Shown piece after piece: positions 33,791 to 42,429 of a DNA stretch of 64,000 nucleotides. Numbering within the stretch: the stretch's first letter is position 1; the number at the start of each line of letters is the position of its first letter. The notes under the pieces are model-generated. The model saw only the letters and a program-made list of their open reading frames with translations. It had not been told where the DNA came from and ran no database searches. Location of the stretch: the NCBI RefSeq assembly GCF_014196925.1, contig NZ_JACIEN010000005.1:1-64000 (forward strand), given 5' to 3'. The stretch is from Chelatococcus caeni (lineage in GTDB: Bacteria; Pseudomonadota; Alphaproteobacteria; Rhizobiales; Beijerinckiaceae). The translations under genes were made by a program, and so were the position numbers.

Positions 33791-34516
33791 TCAGCCTTCC
33801 CGCTCGCCGGTGAAGTTCAACAGCAGCTGGAAGATGTTGACGAAATTGAGATAGAGCGAGAAGGCGCCGAAGACCGCCAGCTTCTGCTGCGATTCCGCAT
33901 CGAAATTCTCGGCGTAGCGCTCCTTGATCGCCTGTGTGTCCCACGCGGTCAGGCCGACGAAGACGAGGATGCCGATGACCGAGATGGCGAACTGCAGCGC
34001 GCCCGATCCGAGGAACAGGTTGACGATGCTCGCGATGATCACGCCGATGAGGCCCATGATCAGGAACGAGCCGAACTGCGACAGGTCCCGCCGCGTCGTG
34101 TAGCCGTAGAGGCTCGTCGCGCCGAACATCGCGGCGGCGATGAAGAAGGTGCGGGCGATGCTCGTGCCGGTGAAGACGAGGAAGATCGAGGCGAGCGACA
34201 GGCCCATGACGCCGCAGAAGGCCCAGAACAGGCCCTGCGCACCGGCCGCCGACATCGTCTGGATGCGGAAGGAGAAGAACAGCACGAAGGCGAGCGGCGC
34301 CAGCATCACCACCCACTTGAGCGGCGTCGAGAAGATCGGCACGTAGAGCGCCGGCGTCGTGCCGACGATGAAGGCGACGACGCCCGTCAGCACGAGGCCG
34401 AGGGCCATGTAGTTGTAGACGCGCAGCATGTGCTGGCGCAGGCCCTCGTCGAAGAGTGCCCGGTCGACGCGGGCACCGCCCGCCTGCCAGCCGTAGCCAT
34501 AGTTCGGCATGTTCAT
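33791..34516 (-). CDS. Bax inhibitor-1/YccA family membrane protein
   Basis: 241-aa inner-membrane protein with about seven helices of the BI-1/YccA (TMBIM) family. Typical pieces are DEGLRQHMLRVYNYMALGL at the start, SLASIFLVFTGTSIARTFFI in the middle and VGLTAWDTQAIKERYAE with the conserved Asp pair near the C-terminus, ending in LNFVNIFQLLLNFTGER. Bacterial members are linked to ion leak and protease modulation; the function here is not known. Two in-frame ATGs (34516, 34510) are possible starts. Confidence 0.93.
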   Translation of the reverse strand: MNMPNYGYGWQAGGARVDRALFDEGLRQHMLRVYNYMALGLVLTGVVAFIVGTTPALYVPIFSTPLKWVVMLAPLAFVLFFSFRIQTMSAAGAQGLFWAFCGVMGLSLASIFLVFTGTSIARTFFIAAAMFGATSLYGYTTRRDLSQFGSFLIMGLIGVIIASIVNLFLGSGALQFAISVIGILVFVGLTAWDTQAIKERYAENFDAESQQKLAVFGAFSLYLNFVNIFQLLLNFTGEREG

Positions 34517-34558
34517 CGCTTCGTTCTCCTGGGGTGGATCAATAGCCTGGGTTTGAAC

Positions 34559-35332
34559 TCAGTAGAGGGCCCGGACCAGCCGGCCGGCAGCCCGGTCGAG
34601 GTCCTTGGAATCGGCGCGCGCCACCAGCGCATAGGCGACCTCGCCCATCTGCCAGTAGGCGGCGGCGAGATCGCCGTGGTGAGCGACCGACGCCGGCACG
34701 ACATCGAAGGCGCCCGGCCGCACGGCGAACAGCGACACCGTCCCGAGCGCCTCGGTGCGGATCGCCATCTCGACGCTCGGCCCGAAGGTGGAGGGGAAGA
34801 TCTGCACGTCGGCGACGGACCAGCCCTCGGGCAGGGGCGGCAGGCCGATCGCCGTCGCCGAACGGATCTCGGCGGGGTCGTAGCGCGGCGCCGCCGGCTG
34901 GGAGGCCATGCCGGCGCGCACCTCGGCCGTGCGGTGCGCCTGCATGGCATCGACCACATAGGCCGGCGGGATCGCCGAGGCGACGACCTCGCCGACGCGC
35001 AGGGCGCCGAACTCGGCATGGGCGAGCCAGCCGGCCGCGACGAGGACGGCGACGGCCGCCACCTTGCGCAGCTGGCGCAGGAAACGGTCGCGCGACAGCC
35101 CCCGCTCCAGCCGCAGGGCCGCCTCGGCCGTCTCGCTGCGTCCGACATAGGGCGGGCCGGCGAGCGCCAGCCGCAATTCGTCACGGATCTTGAGGTCGGT
35201 GATCACCCGCACGGCCTCGTCCGGATGCCGGCACAGGTGGGCCTCCACCTCGATCCGGCGCGCCACGGGCAGCTGGTCCTCGACATAGGCCTCGAGATCG
35301 GCCTCGGTGATCGGATCAATGGGACGGTCCAT
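34559..35332 (-). CDS. transmembrane anti-sigma factor
   Basis: 257-aa membrane protein. The N-terminal part (about 1-55, ITEADLEAYVEDQLPVARR..VEAHLCRHP) is the zinc-finger-like anti-sigma fold in a form lacking the full HxxxCxxC motif. A single membrane helix sits near residues 86-104 (LRKVAAVAVLVAAGWLAHAE), with a periplasmic C-terminal domain of about 150 aa. It overlaps the ECF sigma gene by 17 bp, the usual coupled pair, so it should hold that sigma factor at the membrane. The stimulus is unknown. Confidence 0.88.
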   Translation of the reverse strand: MDRPIDPITEADLEAYVEDQLPVARRIEVEAHLCRHPDEAVRVITDLKIRDELRLALAGPPYVGRSETAEAALRLERGLSRDRFLRQLRKVAAVAVLVAAGWLAHAEFGALRVGEVVASAIPPAYVVDAMQAHRTAEVRAGMASQPAAPRYDPAEIRSATAIGLPPLPEGWSVADVQIFPSTFGPSVEMAIRTEALGTVSLFAVRPGAFDVVPASVAHHGDLAAAYWQMGEVAYALVARADSKDLDRAAGRLVRALY

Positions 35333-35879
35333 CGGATCCTCCTACGAGTTTGAGCACAGGCGCCTTGCCGACGCGGGTGCCGGCCTCGCCCTCCTCGAGT
35401 GCCCTGAGCGCCGCGCGCGCCCGGGCGAGGCGCGACATCAGCGTGCCGGAGGGGATGCCGAGGGCCTTCGCCGCCTCGGCGAAGCTCATGCCTTCGATCG
35501 CGACGAGGTGGAGCGCCGCGCGCTGCTCCTCGGGCAGGTCCATGAAGGCGCGGCGCAGCTGGGCGAGGCGCAGCTGCTGGTCCTGGACCGCCGGCTGGTG
35601 CGCGGGATGGAGATCGGCCACGAGCGCCTTGCGGCGCTCGTCCGCCCGCCGGGCCCGCTGCCCGTCCACGAAGAGGTTGTGGAGGATGGAGAACAGCCAG
35701 GCGCGCAGGCCGCGGCCGGGCTCGAAGCTGCCACGCCGCTCATAAGCTCGGAGCAAGGTGTCGTGCACGAGGTCCTCGGCGGCGACATCGTCGCGCGTCA
35801 GCGACCGCGCATAGCGGCGCAGTGCCGTGAGCTGTCCGAGGGTGTCGAAGCGGGACCGTTGCGACGTCATCAGCTCCAT
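35316..35879 (-). CDS. ECF RNA polymerase sigma factor
   Basis: 187-aa extracytoplasmic-function sigma factor. Region 2 (about 20-80) has LVHDTLLRAYERRGSFEPG and LRAWLFSILHNLFVDGQR; region 4 (about 110-165) has LPEEQRAALHLVAIEGMSFAEAAKALG then GTLMSRLARARAALR. No long C-terminal extension is present. It is followed by its anti-sigma factor in an overlapping frame. The leader at 35880-35940 contains an A-rich AAAAAATTTCGACGTCC sequence that might be an autoregulated promoter. Confidence 0.93.
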   Translation of the reverse strand: MELMTSQRSRFDTLGQLTALRRYARSLTRDDVAAEDLVHDTLLRAYERRGSFEPGRGLRAWLFSILHNLFVDGQRARRADERRKALVADLHPAHQPAVQDQQLRLAQLRRAFMDLPEEQRAALHLVAIEGMSFAEAAKALGIPSGTLMSRLARARAALRALEEGEAGTRVGKAPVLKLVGGSDGPSH

Positions 35880-35943
35880 ATACGGAGCCGCCGCCCGAGT
35901 TCGTCCCTCGGACGTCGAAATTTTTTCTGCGGCCCCGCGCCCC

Positions 35944-36684
35944 CTACACCACGCCGGCGTCGACGATGAAGTTCTGGCCCGTGCACATGCGTGCCTCGCC
36001 CGACAGGAGGAAGACGATCATCGCCGCCACGTCCTCGGGCAGGATCTCGCCGGGCAGCGCCTGGCGCTCGGCCGCGCGGGCGAGCCGCTCGGCGGTCGCG
36101 GCGGCGCGCTGACGCCCCGTCATCACCCAGCCGGGCGTGACGGCATTGACGCGCACGCCGTCTGGCCCGAGTTCGCGCGCCAGCGAACGCGTGAAGCCGA
36201 TGACCGCCGATTTCGCCGTCGTATAGGCGATGAGGTTGACCGCGCCCTGCATCCAGGAGGTCGAGGCGAGGTTGACGACCGCCCCGCGGCCGGCGCGCAG
36301 GCTCGGCGCCACCGCCTGGGTGACGAACATGAAATGGCGCAGGTTCACGGCGAGGCGGTCGTCCCAATAGTCCGGCGTCACCTCGGTGAAGGCATGGCGC
36401 TCGTCATGGCCGGCGTTGTTGACGAGGAGCGCGATAGGGCCGGTCGCCTGCTCGCCGTCCCGGATCGCGGCAACCGTCGCCGCGACGTCACGCAGGTCCG
36501 CCCGGCGGAAGACGACGCCCGGCACATCGGCCACGAGCCGCTCGCCCTTGTCCGCATCGATGTCGAGCACGAGGCAGCGGGCGCCCTGGCGCGCGAGCGC
36601 CATGACCGTCGCCCGGCCGATGCCGTCCGCGCCGCCGGTGACGAGCGCGACGCGGCCGGCAAGATCGGGGTAGAGCGCGCTCAT
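35944..36684 (-). CDS. SDR-family sugar dehydrogenase
   Basis: 246-aa classical short-chain dehydrogenase. The cofactor loop is TGGADGIG (16-23), with DID at 41-43 favouring NAD over NADP. The catalytic set is Ser141 or Ser143, Tyr154 and Lys158 (YTTAK). VNAVTPGWVMTG and the C-terminal MCTGQNFIVDAG match enzymes that oxidise aldoses such as galactose, arabinose, xylose or fucose to lactones. Its start overlaps the stop of the IclR-SMP-30 gene (ATGA). This lets sugar oxidation and lactone hydrolysis be co-produced. The specific sugar is not determined. Confidence 0.88.
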   Translation of the reverse strand: MSALYPDLAGRVALVTGGADGIGRATVMALARQGARCLVLDIDADKGERLVADVPGVVFRRADLRDVAATVAAIRDGEQATGPIALLVNNAGHDERHAFTEVTPDYWDDRLAVNLRHFMFVTQAVAPSLRAGRGAVVNLASTSWMQGAVNLIAYTTAKSAVIGFTRSLARELGPDGVRVNAVTPGWVMTGRQRAAATAERLARAAERQALPGEILPEDVAAMIVFLLSGEARMCTGQNFIVDAGVV

Positions 36685-38432
36685 CCCGCGAAAGCCGCCG
36701 TGGGCAGACCCGGCACGGTGACCGGCAGCGCGAAGAGCCCGCCCGAGAACGGCGCCTCGGTGAGCACGCGCGAGGGCAGGCGCACGCGCGCGGAGGTGAT
36801 GAAGAGCGTCTTCAGGTCGGCGCCGCCGAAGGCGACGCTCGTCGGCCGCGGCACGGGCAGGCCGACGTCGCGGTCGATCCGCCCGTCGGGCGCATAGCGG
36901 CGCACGCGCCAGCCGTCCCACAAAGCGCACCAGACGAAGCCGTCGCTGTCGACGGCAAGCCCATCCGGCCTCCCCTCCTCGGGCGGCACCTCGGCGAAGA
37001 CGCGCCGGTTCTCGACCGTGCCCGTCTCGGGATCGCAATCGAAGGCATAGATCCGGCCGGGCACGGAATCGACGAAATAGAGCGTACGCCCGTCCGGACT
37101 CCAGTCGAGCCCGTTGGCGGCGGTATAGCCGGAGGAGACGCGCCGCCAGGAAAGGTCCTTCTCGATGACATAGAGCGAGCCCGAGGTGCGGCTCGCGTCG
37201 AGGCGCATGCTGCCTGCCCACAGCCGCCCCTGCCGGTCGCATTTGCCGTCGTTGAAGCGGTTGTCGGGAATGTCCGCCTCGGGGTCGACGAGCGGCGTCG
37301 TCGCGCCCGTCGCGAAGTCGAGCCCGACGAGGCCCGTCTGCGTCAGGGCGACGAGGCCCCCGCCCAGGCGCGGCAGGAGCGCGCTGATGAGCTGCGGCAG
37401 GCGCAGTTCCTCGTTCTCGCCCGTCACCGGGTCGAAACGGTTGGCCGAGGGGGCGAGGATGTCGACCCAGTAGAGCCGCTCTTGCCCGGCGATCCACACC
37501 GGTCCCTCGGCGAGATGGGCGCCCCATGGCAGGACGCACGCGACGGCGGGATCAGCGCCGTGGCCGGGCCCGAGCTGGGAGGTGATGTTCATCGGCGCGG
37601 CGCCAACATTGCCCGAGACCTGCCGCGCCGCCGCCATGAGATCGCGGCCGAGCACGTGCAGGCGGTCGTTGGGAAGGCGCGCGCTCGGGCCGAAGACGCC
37701 CATCACCGCGATCGCCTTGCCGGTATGGTCGAAGATGGGCGCGGCGGCGGACGAGACGCCCTCGACATGCTCGGACACCGAGATCGCATAGCCGCGGGCG
37801 CGGATCAGCGCGAGTTCCGCCGTCAGCGCCGCCTCATCGGCAATGGTATTCGCCGTGTGCCGGGTGAGCCGGATGCGGTCGAGGAGCGCCCGCTGCTCGT
37901 GCGGCGCGGCGAAGGCGAGGAGCGCCTTGCCGCCCGCCGTGCAATGGAGCGGCGCCCGGCGGCCAACCTCGATACGGAAGCCGAAGGCGCCGCCGCGGCT
38001 GCGCTGGTCGATGTAGAGCACCTCGTCCGCATCGATGGTGGCGATGGCCACGGTCTCTGCGATCTCGTCGGCCAGGCGGTCGAGGACCGGGGCCGCCGCC
38101 CCGCGCAGGTCGAAGGATTCCCACACCCGGTGCGCCAGCTCGAAGAGCCGGTGGCCGAGACGATAGGTGCTGTCGCTCTCCTCGTGCCGCACGAGGCGGA
38201 AGAGGACGAGGGTGTTGAGCATGCGCGCCAGCGTGCCCTTGGGCAGGCCGGTCGCCGCCTGCAAGTCCTTGAAGCGCGGCGGCGTCTCCGCTTCGCCGAT
38301 GACCTCGAGCAGGTAGAGCCCCTTGGCGAGTGCGGCCGCGCCGGTGGGGACGTCCCGCTCCTCCGGCCTTACGACCGCTGCCGCGCGCTGCGCGCCGCGA
38401 CCGCCTCGTCGATCATGCGCTCGATGGTCCAT
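36681..38432 (-). CDS. IclR regulator fused to SMP-30/gluconolactonase domain
   Basis: 583-aa single open frame uniting two usually separate proteins. Residues about 35-100 are the IclR winged helix (ALAKGLYLLEVIGEAE, LQAATGLPKGTLARMLNTL) and 110-280 the IclR effector domain (IDQRSRGGAFGFRIEVGRRAPLHCTAGGKALLA split over two parts). From about 295 to 575 it is an SMP-30 six-bladed propeller: HLAEGPVW, DNRFNDGKCDRQGRLWAG, YTAANGLDWSPDG, GRPDGLAVDSDGFVW, carrying the expected metal ligands Glu, Asn and Asp. Start ATG 38432 overlaps the epimerase gene by 64 bp; an internal ATG before the lactonase domain lacks a good ribosome site. The fusion may directly couple lactone sensing and hydrolysis. 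Confidence 0.88.
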   Translation of the reverse strand: MDHRAHDRRGGRGAQRAAAVVRPEERDVPTGAAALAKGLYLLEVIGEAETPPRFKDLQAATGLPKGTLARMLNTLVLFRLVRHEESDSTYRLGHRLFELAHRVWESFDLRGAAAPVLDRLADEIAETVAIATIDADEVLYIDQRSRGGAFGFRIEVGRRAPLHCTAGGKALLAFAAPHEQRALLDRIRLTRHTANTIADEAALTAELALIRARGYAISVSEHVEGVSSAAAPIFDHTGKAIAVMGVFGPSARLPNDRLHVLGRDLMAAARQVSGNVGAAPMNITSQLGPGHGADPAVACVLPWGAHLAEGPVWIAGQERLYWVDILAPSANRFDPVTGENEELRLPQLISALLPRLGGGLVALTQTGLVGLDFATGATTPLVDPEADIPDNRFNDGKCDRQGRLWAGSMRLDASRTSGSLYVIEKDLSWRRVSSGYTAANGLDWSPDGRTLYFVDSVPGRIYAFDCDPETGTVENRRVFAEVPPEEGRPDGLAVDSDGFVWCALWDGWRVRRYAPDGRIDRDVGLPVPRPTSVAFGGADLKTLFITSARVRLPSRVLTEAPFSGGLFALPVTVPGLPTAAFAG

Positions 38433-39352
38433 GTCGGCGTAAATCCCAGTCGTTCCCGGATCTTGCGGTTGGCCGTCCGGTAGTGGACGCCCGGCCCTGG
38501 CAGGTTGACCTCGCGCAGAGGCAGGCCCGTCCGCTCGGCCATGAGCGGCAGGGCGCGCGCGAAGTCAACCGGCTCGCTCGCCCCGAGGTTGAAGACCTCC
38601 CCGGCCGCGGCCGGATGGCGCACGGCGAGCAGGATCCCCTCCACCATGTCGCGCGTGTCGGTGATGTGCATGGCGAAGGGCCGGCCGTTCTCGTTGCGCG
38701 ACAGGACGAGCGCCTCGCGGCCGTCGTCCACCGCCACGAGCGCCGCGACCGCCGCCGCGTTGCCGAAGGCCTGCTGCTGGCGGATCTTTGGGTGAAGGAA
38801 GAAGCGCGGACCGGAGAAGAAGCTGTCGGGATCGAGCAGCTCGGCCGCATCCTGCGTATGCGAGAAGCGCAGGATCACCGTCTCCAGGGCGCCCGTGCGG
38901 CCGAGGAAGCGCACGATCTCCTCGCCGAGGAGCTTGGTGAGGCCGTAGGGCGTGCGGGGCGCGAGCGGATGGTCCTCGTCGATGGGCTGATAGGCCGGCA
39001 CGTTCTCGGGATAGACCTCGCCGGACGAGGCGAAGACGAAACGCCTACAGCCGGCGGCCGCGGCCGCCTCGGCCACCATGCGCGTGCCGGTGACGTTCGC
39101 CTCCCAGAGTTTGTCGGCGTCCTCGCGCCGCCACGACATGAAGGCGCCGAGATGAAGAACGGCCTTAGCGCCCTCCGCCGCCTGCCGTGCGGCGGCCGGG
39201 TCCGAAAAGGCGCCGACGACCTCGCGGTAGCGGGGATGATCGATGCCGGCCGGGCGCAGGTCGAAGCCGACGACCGCCTCGCCTTCGTCGAGGAGGCGGC
39301 GCGCGACCCGCGATCCGACACGGCCGGCACTTCCGGTGACGACGATGCTCAT
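38369..39352 (-). CDS. NAD-dependent epimerase/dehydratase family protein
   Basis: 327-aa extended SDR. NAD motif TGSAGRVGSR begins at about residue 6. The catalytic set is SSGEVYPEN (Ser) and Tyr/Lys in TPYGLTKLLGEE. C-terminal segments LGASEPVDFARALPLMAERTG and RKIRERLGFTPTW are typical of UDP-sugar or uronate type epimerases. In a sugar-acid locus it may act as an aldose or uronate dehydrogenase, or as an epimerase. The ATG at 39352 starts the typical MSIVVTGSAG; two partial copies of this start region lie just upstream. Confidence 0.8.
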   Translation of the reverse strand: MSIVVTGSAGRVGSRVARRLLDEGEAVVGFDLRPAGIDHPRYREVVGAFSDPAAARQAAEGAKAVLHLGAFMSWRREDADKLWEANVTGTRMVAEAAAAAGCRRFVFASSGEVYPENVPAYQPIDEDHPLAPRTPYGLTKLLGEEIVRFLGRTGALETVILRFSHTQDAAELLDPDSFFSGPRFFLHPKIRQQQAFGNAAAVAALVAVDDGREALVLSRNENGRPFAMHITDTRDMVEGILLAVRHPAAAGEVFNLGASEPVDFARALPLMAERTGLPLREVNLPGPGVHYRTANRKIRERLGFTPTWTIERMIDEAVAARSARQRS

Positions 39353-39394
39353 CGGAGGATCCTCATGGGACGATGCTCATGGGACGATGCTCAT
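39341..39394. repeat. tandem duplication of a start-codon region
   Basis: Two perfect 14-bp units (CATGGGACGATGCT, 39364-39377 and 39378-39391) lie directly upstream of the epimerase gene, whose own start reads GACGATGCTCAT at 39341-39352. On the coding strand this puts three ATGAGCATCGTC copies in a row, with the two extra ones 26 and 40 bp before the real start. They could act as decoy starts or vary by slippage. Confidence 0.75.
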
Positions 39395-39403
39395 GGCGAA
39401 ACC

Positions 39404-40537
39404 TCAGCGGATGGCCCGGTGCGTCTCGGCATCGAAGACGTGCAGGCGCGCCGGGTCGAAGGACAAGGTGATGGGCTCGCCCGTGGCCACCGCGCCGGCA
39501 TCGACCAGCCGGGCGATGAGGGCGTCGCCCCGGCGCTCGTCATCGGCGCCCTTGGCGTCCGCCGGCGCGCCGCGGTTCTCGTGCGGCAGGTCGACATAGA
39601 TGTACTTCTCGCTCCCCAGGCTCTCGACCAGTCGCGGCCTCACGGCGAAGGAGACGGGGCCGTGCGCCGGCCCGATGTGCTCGGGACGCAGACCGAGGAT
39701 GACGGGCCGGCCGGCGATGCCGGGCACCGCCGCGAGCGGCACCGGCAGGCAGACGTCCTGCCCGAAGAGGCTGACGCGCGCGCCGCGCTCGTCGGCGGTG
39801 ACGTTGCCGAGGAGGAAGTTCATGCCGGGCGAGCCGATGAAGCCGGCGACGAAGAGATTTTCGGGCCGGGCGAACATGGTGTCGGGATCGGCGATCTGCT
39901 GGATCTCCCCGTCACGCATGATGACGATGCGGTCGGCCATCGTCATGGCCTCGATCTGGTCGTGGGTCACGTAGATGGTGGTGACGCCGAGGCGCTTGTG
40001 CAGGGCGCTGATCTCGGCGCGCATGTGCACCCTGAGCTTCGCGTCGAGGTTCGAGAGCGGCTCGTCCATGAGGAAGGCCTGCGGCTCGCGTACGATGGCG
40101 CGGCCGAGGGCGACGCGCTGGCGCTGGCCGCCGGAGAGCTCCTTCGGCCGCCGGTCGAGCAGGTGGTCGACGGCGAGGATCTTCGCCGCCTCGCTCACGC
40201 GCCGGTCGATCTCGCCCCGGTCCATGCCGCGCATCTTGAGGCCGAAGCCCATGTTGCGGGCGACGGTGAGGTGGGGATAGAGCGCGTAGTTCTGGAACAC
40301 CATGGCGATGTCACGGTCGCCGGGCGCGAGGTCCGTCACGTCCCGCTCGCCGATGAGAACGCGGCCGCCGCTCGCCTCCTCGAGGCCGGCGAGGATCTTC
40401 AGCATGGTCGACTTGCCGCAGCCCGACGGACCGACGAAGACGACGAACTCGCCGTCGGCAATGTCGAGGTTGAAGTCCCTGAGCACCGTGACGGCGCCGT
40501 AGGACTTGCGGACGTTCTCGATGCGGATACCGGCCAT
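39404..40537 (-). CDS. CUT1 sugar ABC transporter ATP-binding protein (UgpC/MsmK type)
   Basis: 377-aa ATPase energising sugar uptake. Walker A GPSGCGKSTM, Q-loop in MVFQNYALYPHLTVARN, signature LSGGQRQRVALG, Walker B AFLMDEPLSNLD and switch His in IYVTHDQIEAMT are intact. The C-terminal third is the MalK-type regulatory OB domain. It is the last of four consecutive transport genes (binding protein, two permeases, ATPase) running on the minus strand. Confidence 0.96.
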   Translation of the reverse strand: MAGIRIENVRKSYGAVTVLRDFNLDIADGEFVVFVGPSGCGKSTMLKILAGLEEASGGRVLIGERDVTDLAPGDRDIAMVFQNYALYPHLTVARNMGFGLKMRGMDRGEIDRRVSEAAKILAVDHLLDRRPKELSGGQRQRVALGRAIVREPQAFLMDEPLSNLDAKLRVHMRAEISALHKRLGVTTIYVTHDQIEAMTMADRIVIMRDGEIQQIADPDTMFARPENLFVAGFIGSPGMNFLLGNVTADERGARVSLFGQDVCLPVPLAAVPGIAGRPVILGLRPEHIGPAHGPVSFAVRPRLVESLGSEKYIYVDLPHENRGAPADAKGADDERRGDALIARLVDAGAVATGEPITLSFDPARLHVFDAETHRAIR

Positions 40538-40553
40538 AAATCGCTGCTCCGGA

Positions 40554-41381
40554 TTACTTCTCCGCGCCGGCGGTCAGGCCGCCGACGAGATAGCGTTCGA
40601 GGAAGAGGTAGATGACGAGGATGGGCAGGGCGACGAAGACCGCCGCGGCCGAGATCTCGTTCCAGTCGGTGACGTATTCGCCCTTCATGGTCGTGATGCC
40701 GAGGTTGGCCGTCCAGCTCTGCTGGGCATTGGTCAGGAAGGTGCGGGCATAGGCATAGTCCGACCAGGACAGCACGAAGCCGTAGAGGGCGGTGGCCGCG
40801 AGGCCCGGCGTCGCCACGGGCAGGATGACGCGGAAGAGCGCGCCGAGCGGCGAGCAGCCGTCGACCATCGCCGCCTGCTCGAGCTCGCGCGGGATGGTGT
40901 CGAAATAGCCCTTCAGCATCCAGGTGGTGAAGGGCACGATCAGCGTCGCGTGGGCGAGCACCACCGACCAGAGACTGCCGATGAGCCCGACGGAGCGGAA
41001 GATGCCGAAGAGCGGGATGACGAGCAGCGTCGCCGGCAGCATCTTCGCCGTGAGGATGAAGAGGCCGAGGGACTGGCCGCCGCGCACCCTGAAGCGCGAC
41101 AGCGCGTAGCCGGCAAAGACCGATACTGTCATCGACAGGGCGACCGAGCCGAGCGCCGCGAGCGTCGAGTTGGTCAGCCACAGGAGCATCGGCCGCTCCT
41201 CGGCGATCCGCGAGAAGACCTGCCATTGCGGCACGTCCGGCCAGAAGCGCGGCGGCAGCGAGCGCAGGTCCGCCGGTGGCGAGATGGCCGTCACGAGCAG
41301 CCAGTAGATCGGGAACAGCAGCACCGCGCAGGTGGCGGCGACGCCGAGATAGAGCGCGATGCGCGAGGACCGGAGCTTCAT
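40554..41381 (-). CDS. CUT1 sugar ABC transporter permease (MalG type)
   Basis: 275-aa inner-membrane permease with six helices. The conserved coupling motif is EAA-like: ELEQAAMVDGCSPLGALFRVILPVATPG. It pairs with the upstream permease, whose stop it follows after 10 bp, and with the downstream ATPase at 40537. Confidence 0.95.
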   Translation of the reverse strand: MKLRSSRIALYLGVAATCAVLLFPIYWLLVTAISPPADLRSLPPRFWPDVPQWQVFSRIAEERPMLLWLTNSTLAALGSVALSMTVSVFAGYALSRFRVRGGQSLGLFILTAKMLPATLLVIPLFGIFRSVGLIGSLWSVVLAHATLIVPFTTWMLKGYFDTIPRELEQAAMVDGCSPLGALFRVILPVATPGLAATALYGFVLSWSDYAYARTFLTNAQQSWTANLGITTMKGEYVTDWNEISAAAVFVALPILVIYLFLERYLVGGLTAGAEK

Positions 41382-41391
41382 CGCCGCCTCC

Positions 41392-42351
41392 TCAGTACAT
41401 GGCTTCGGCGCGGCGGCCGACCATGAGAAGGCTCGCCAGCACGCACAGGACGAGGGTGACGATGCCGACCGCCGAGGCGTAGCCCATCTTGAAGAAGCCG
41501 AAGGCCTGCTCGTAGGTCATGATCGACAGCGTCTGCGTCGCCTTGAGCGGCCCGCCGCCGGTCAGCACGTAGATGATGGAGAAGTCGCGGAACACCCACA
41601 GCATGACGAGCACGATGGTGACGCCGAGCACCGGCATCAGCGTCGGGATGGTGATGTTGGTGAAGCGCTGCCAGGCATTGGCCCCGTCGACCTTCGCCGC
41701 GTTGTAGAAGTCCTCCGGGATCGACTGCAGGCCGGCGAGCGCCATGATGGAGACGAAGGGATAGCCCTTCCAGATCATGGTGATCGCCACCACGGCGAAG
41801 GCGGCGTCAGGGTCCGAGAACCAGTTGATCGTCTGGCTCGTCAGCCCGAGCGTGATGAAGAGCCAGTTCATCAGCCCGAAGGAGGAATCGAAGATCCAGG
41901 CGAAGATGATGACGGCGATCACCTCCGGCACGGCCCACGGCAGGGCGACGAAGAGCCGGGCGATGCTGCGGCCGCGGAACCTGTTGTTGACCAGCAGCGC
42001 CGTCGCGAGCCCGAGCACGAAACAGGCGCCGGTGACGATGACGAGCAGCTTGAACGTCACCCAGCAGGCCATCCAGAACTCGGCCGAGGTGAAGAGGCGC
42101 TCGTAATTCGCCAGCGTGAAGGGCCGCCGCGGCTGGTCGAGCCGGGCGATGCCGACGTTCTGGAACGACAGGTCGAGCGAGATGAAGAGCGGATAGACGA
42201 TGATGAGCGCGATCAGCAGCACGGCCGGCGCGAGCAGGAGATAGCCGAGCCAGTGCCGCCGGCTGGGACGCGCGAGATCGAGGCCGAAGCGGCGACGACG
42301 GCCCGGCGCGCGGGCGGCAAGCGGCTGCGCGGGGATGGACTGCGTGGACAT
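41392..42351 (-). CDS. CUT1 sugar ABC transporter permease (MalF/UgpA type)
   Basis: 319-aa permease with six to seven helices. A cytoplasmic N-terminus (1-35) is rich in Arg and Pro; coupling loop reads FYNAAKVDGANAWQRFTNITIPTLMP. It partners the MalG-type permease encoded next. It follows the substrate-binding protein gene after a 78-bp gap containing a strong hairpin. Confidence 0.95.
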   Translation of the reverse strand: MSTQSIPAQPLAARAPGRRRRFGLDLARPSRRHWLGYLLLAPAVLLIALIIVYPLFISLDLSFQNVGIARLDQPRRPFTLANYERLFTSAEFWMACWVTFKLLVIVTGACFVLGLATALLVNNRFRGRSIARLFVALPWAVPEVIAVIIFAWIFDSSFGLMNWLFITLGLTSQTINWFSDPDAAFAVVAITMIWKGYPFVSIMALAGLQSIPEDFYNAAKVDGANAWQRFTNITIPTLMPVLGVTIVLVMLWVFRDFSIIYVLTGGGPLKATQTLSIMTYEQAFGFFKMGYASAVGIVTLVLCVLASLLMVGRRAEAMY

Positions 42352-42386
42352 GACGATAACCTTCTCACCGCGCCCGGGGTGCGGGA

Positions 42387-42409
42387 GCCCGCCGGCGAGG
42401 CCGGCGGGC
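42387..42409 (-). terminator. intercistronic hairpin downstream of the CUT1 binding-protein gene
   Basis: GCCCGCCGGC (42387-42396), loop GAG, GCCGGCGGGC (42400-42409): a 10-bp perfect stem between the substrate-binding-protein stop and the permease start. No T-run follows in the minus direction. Such stems usually protect the binding-protein message from 3' decay or partly attenuate transcription, giving more binding protein than permease. A similar hairpin follows the second binding-protein gene at 50307. Confidence 0.6.
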
Positions 42410-42429
42410 CGGTGCTCGACCTGAGGCCT

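Noticed and set aside
37585-37589. Separate start for the SMP-30 domain at the internal Met
   Set aside because: No ribosome site is visible before that ATG and the IclR frame continues without a stop, so a fusion is favoured, though not proven.
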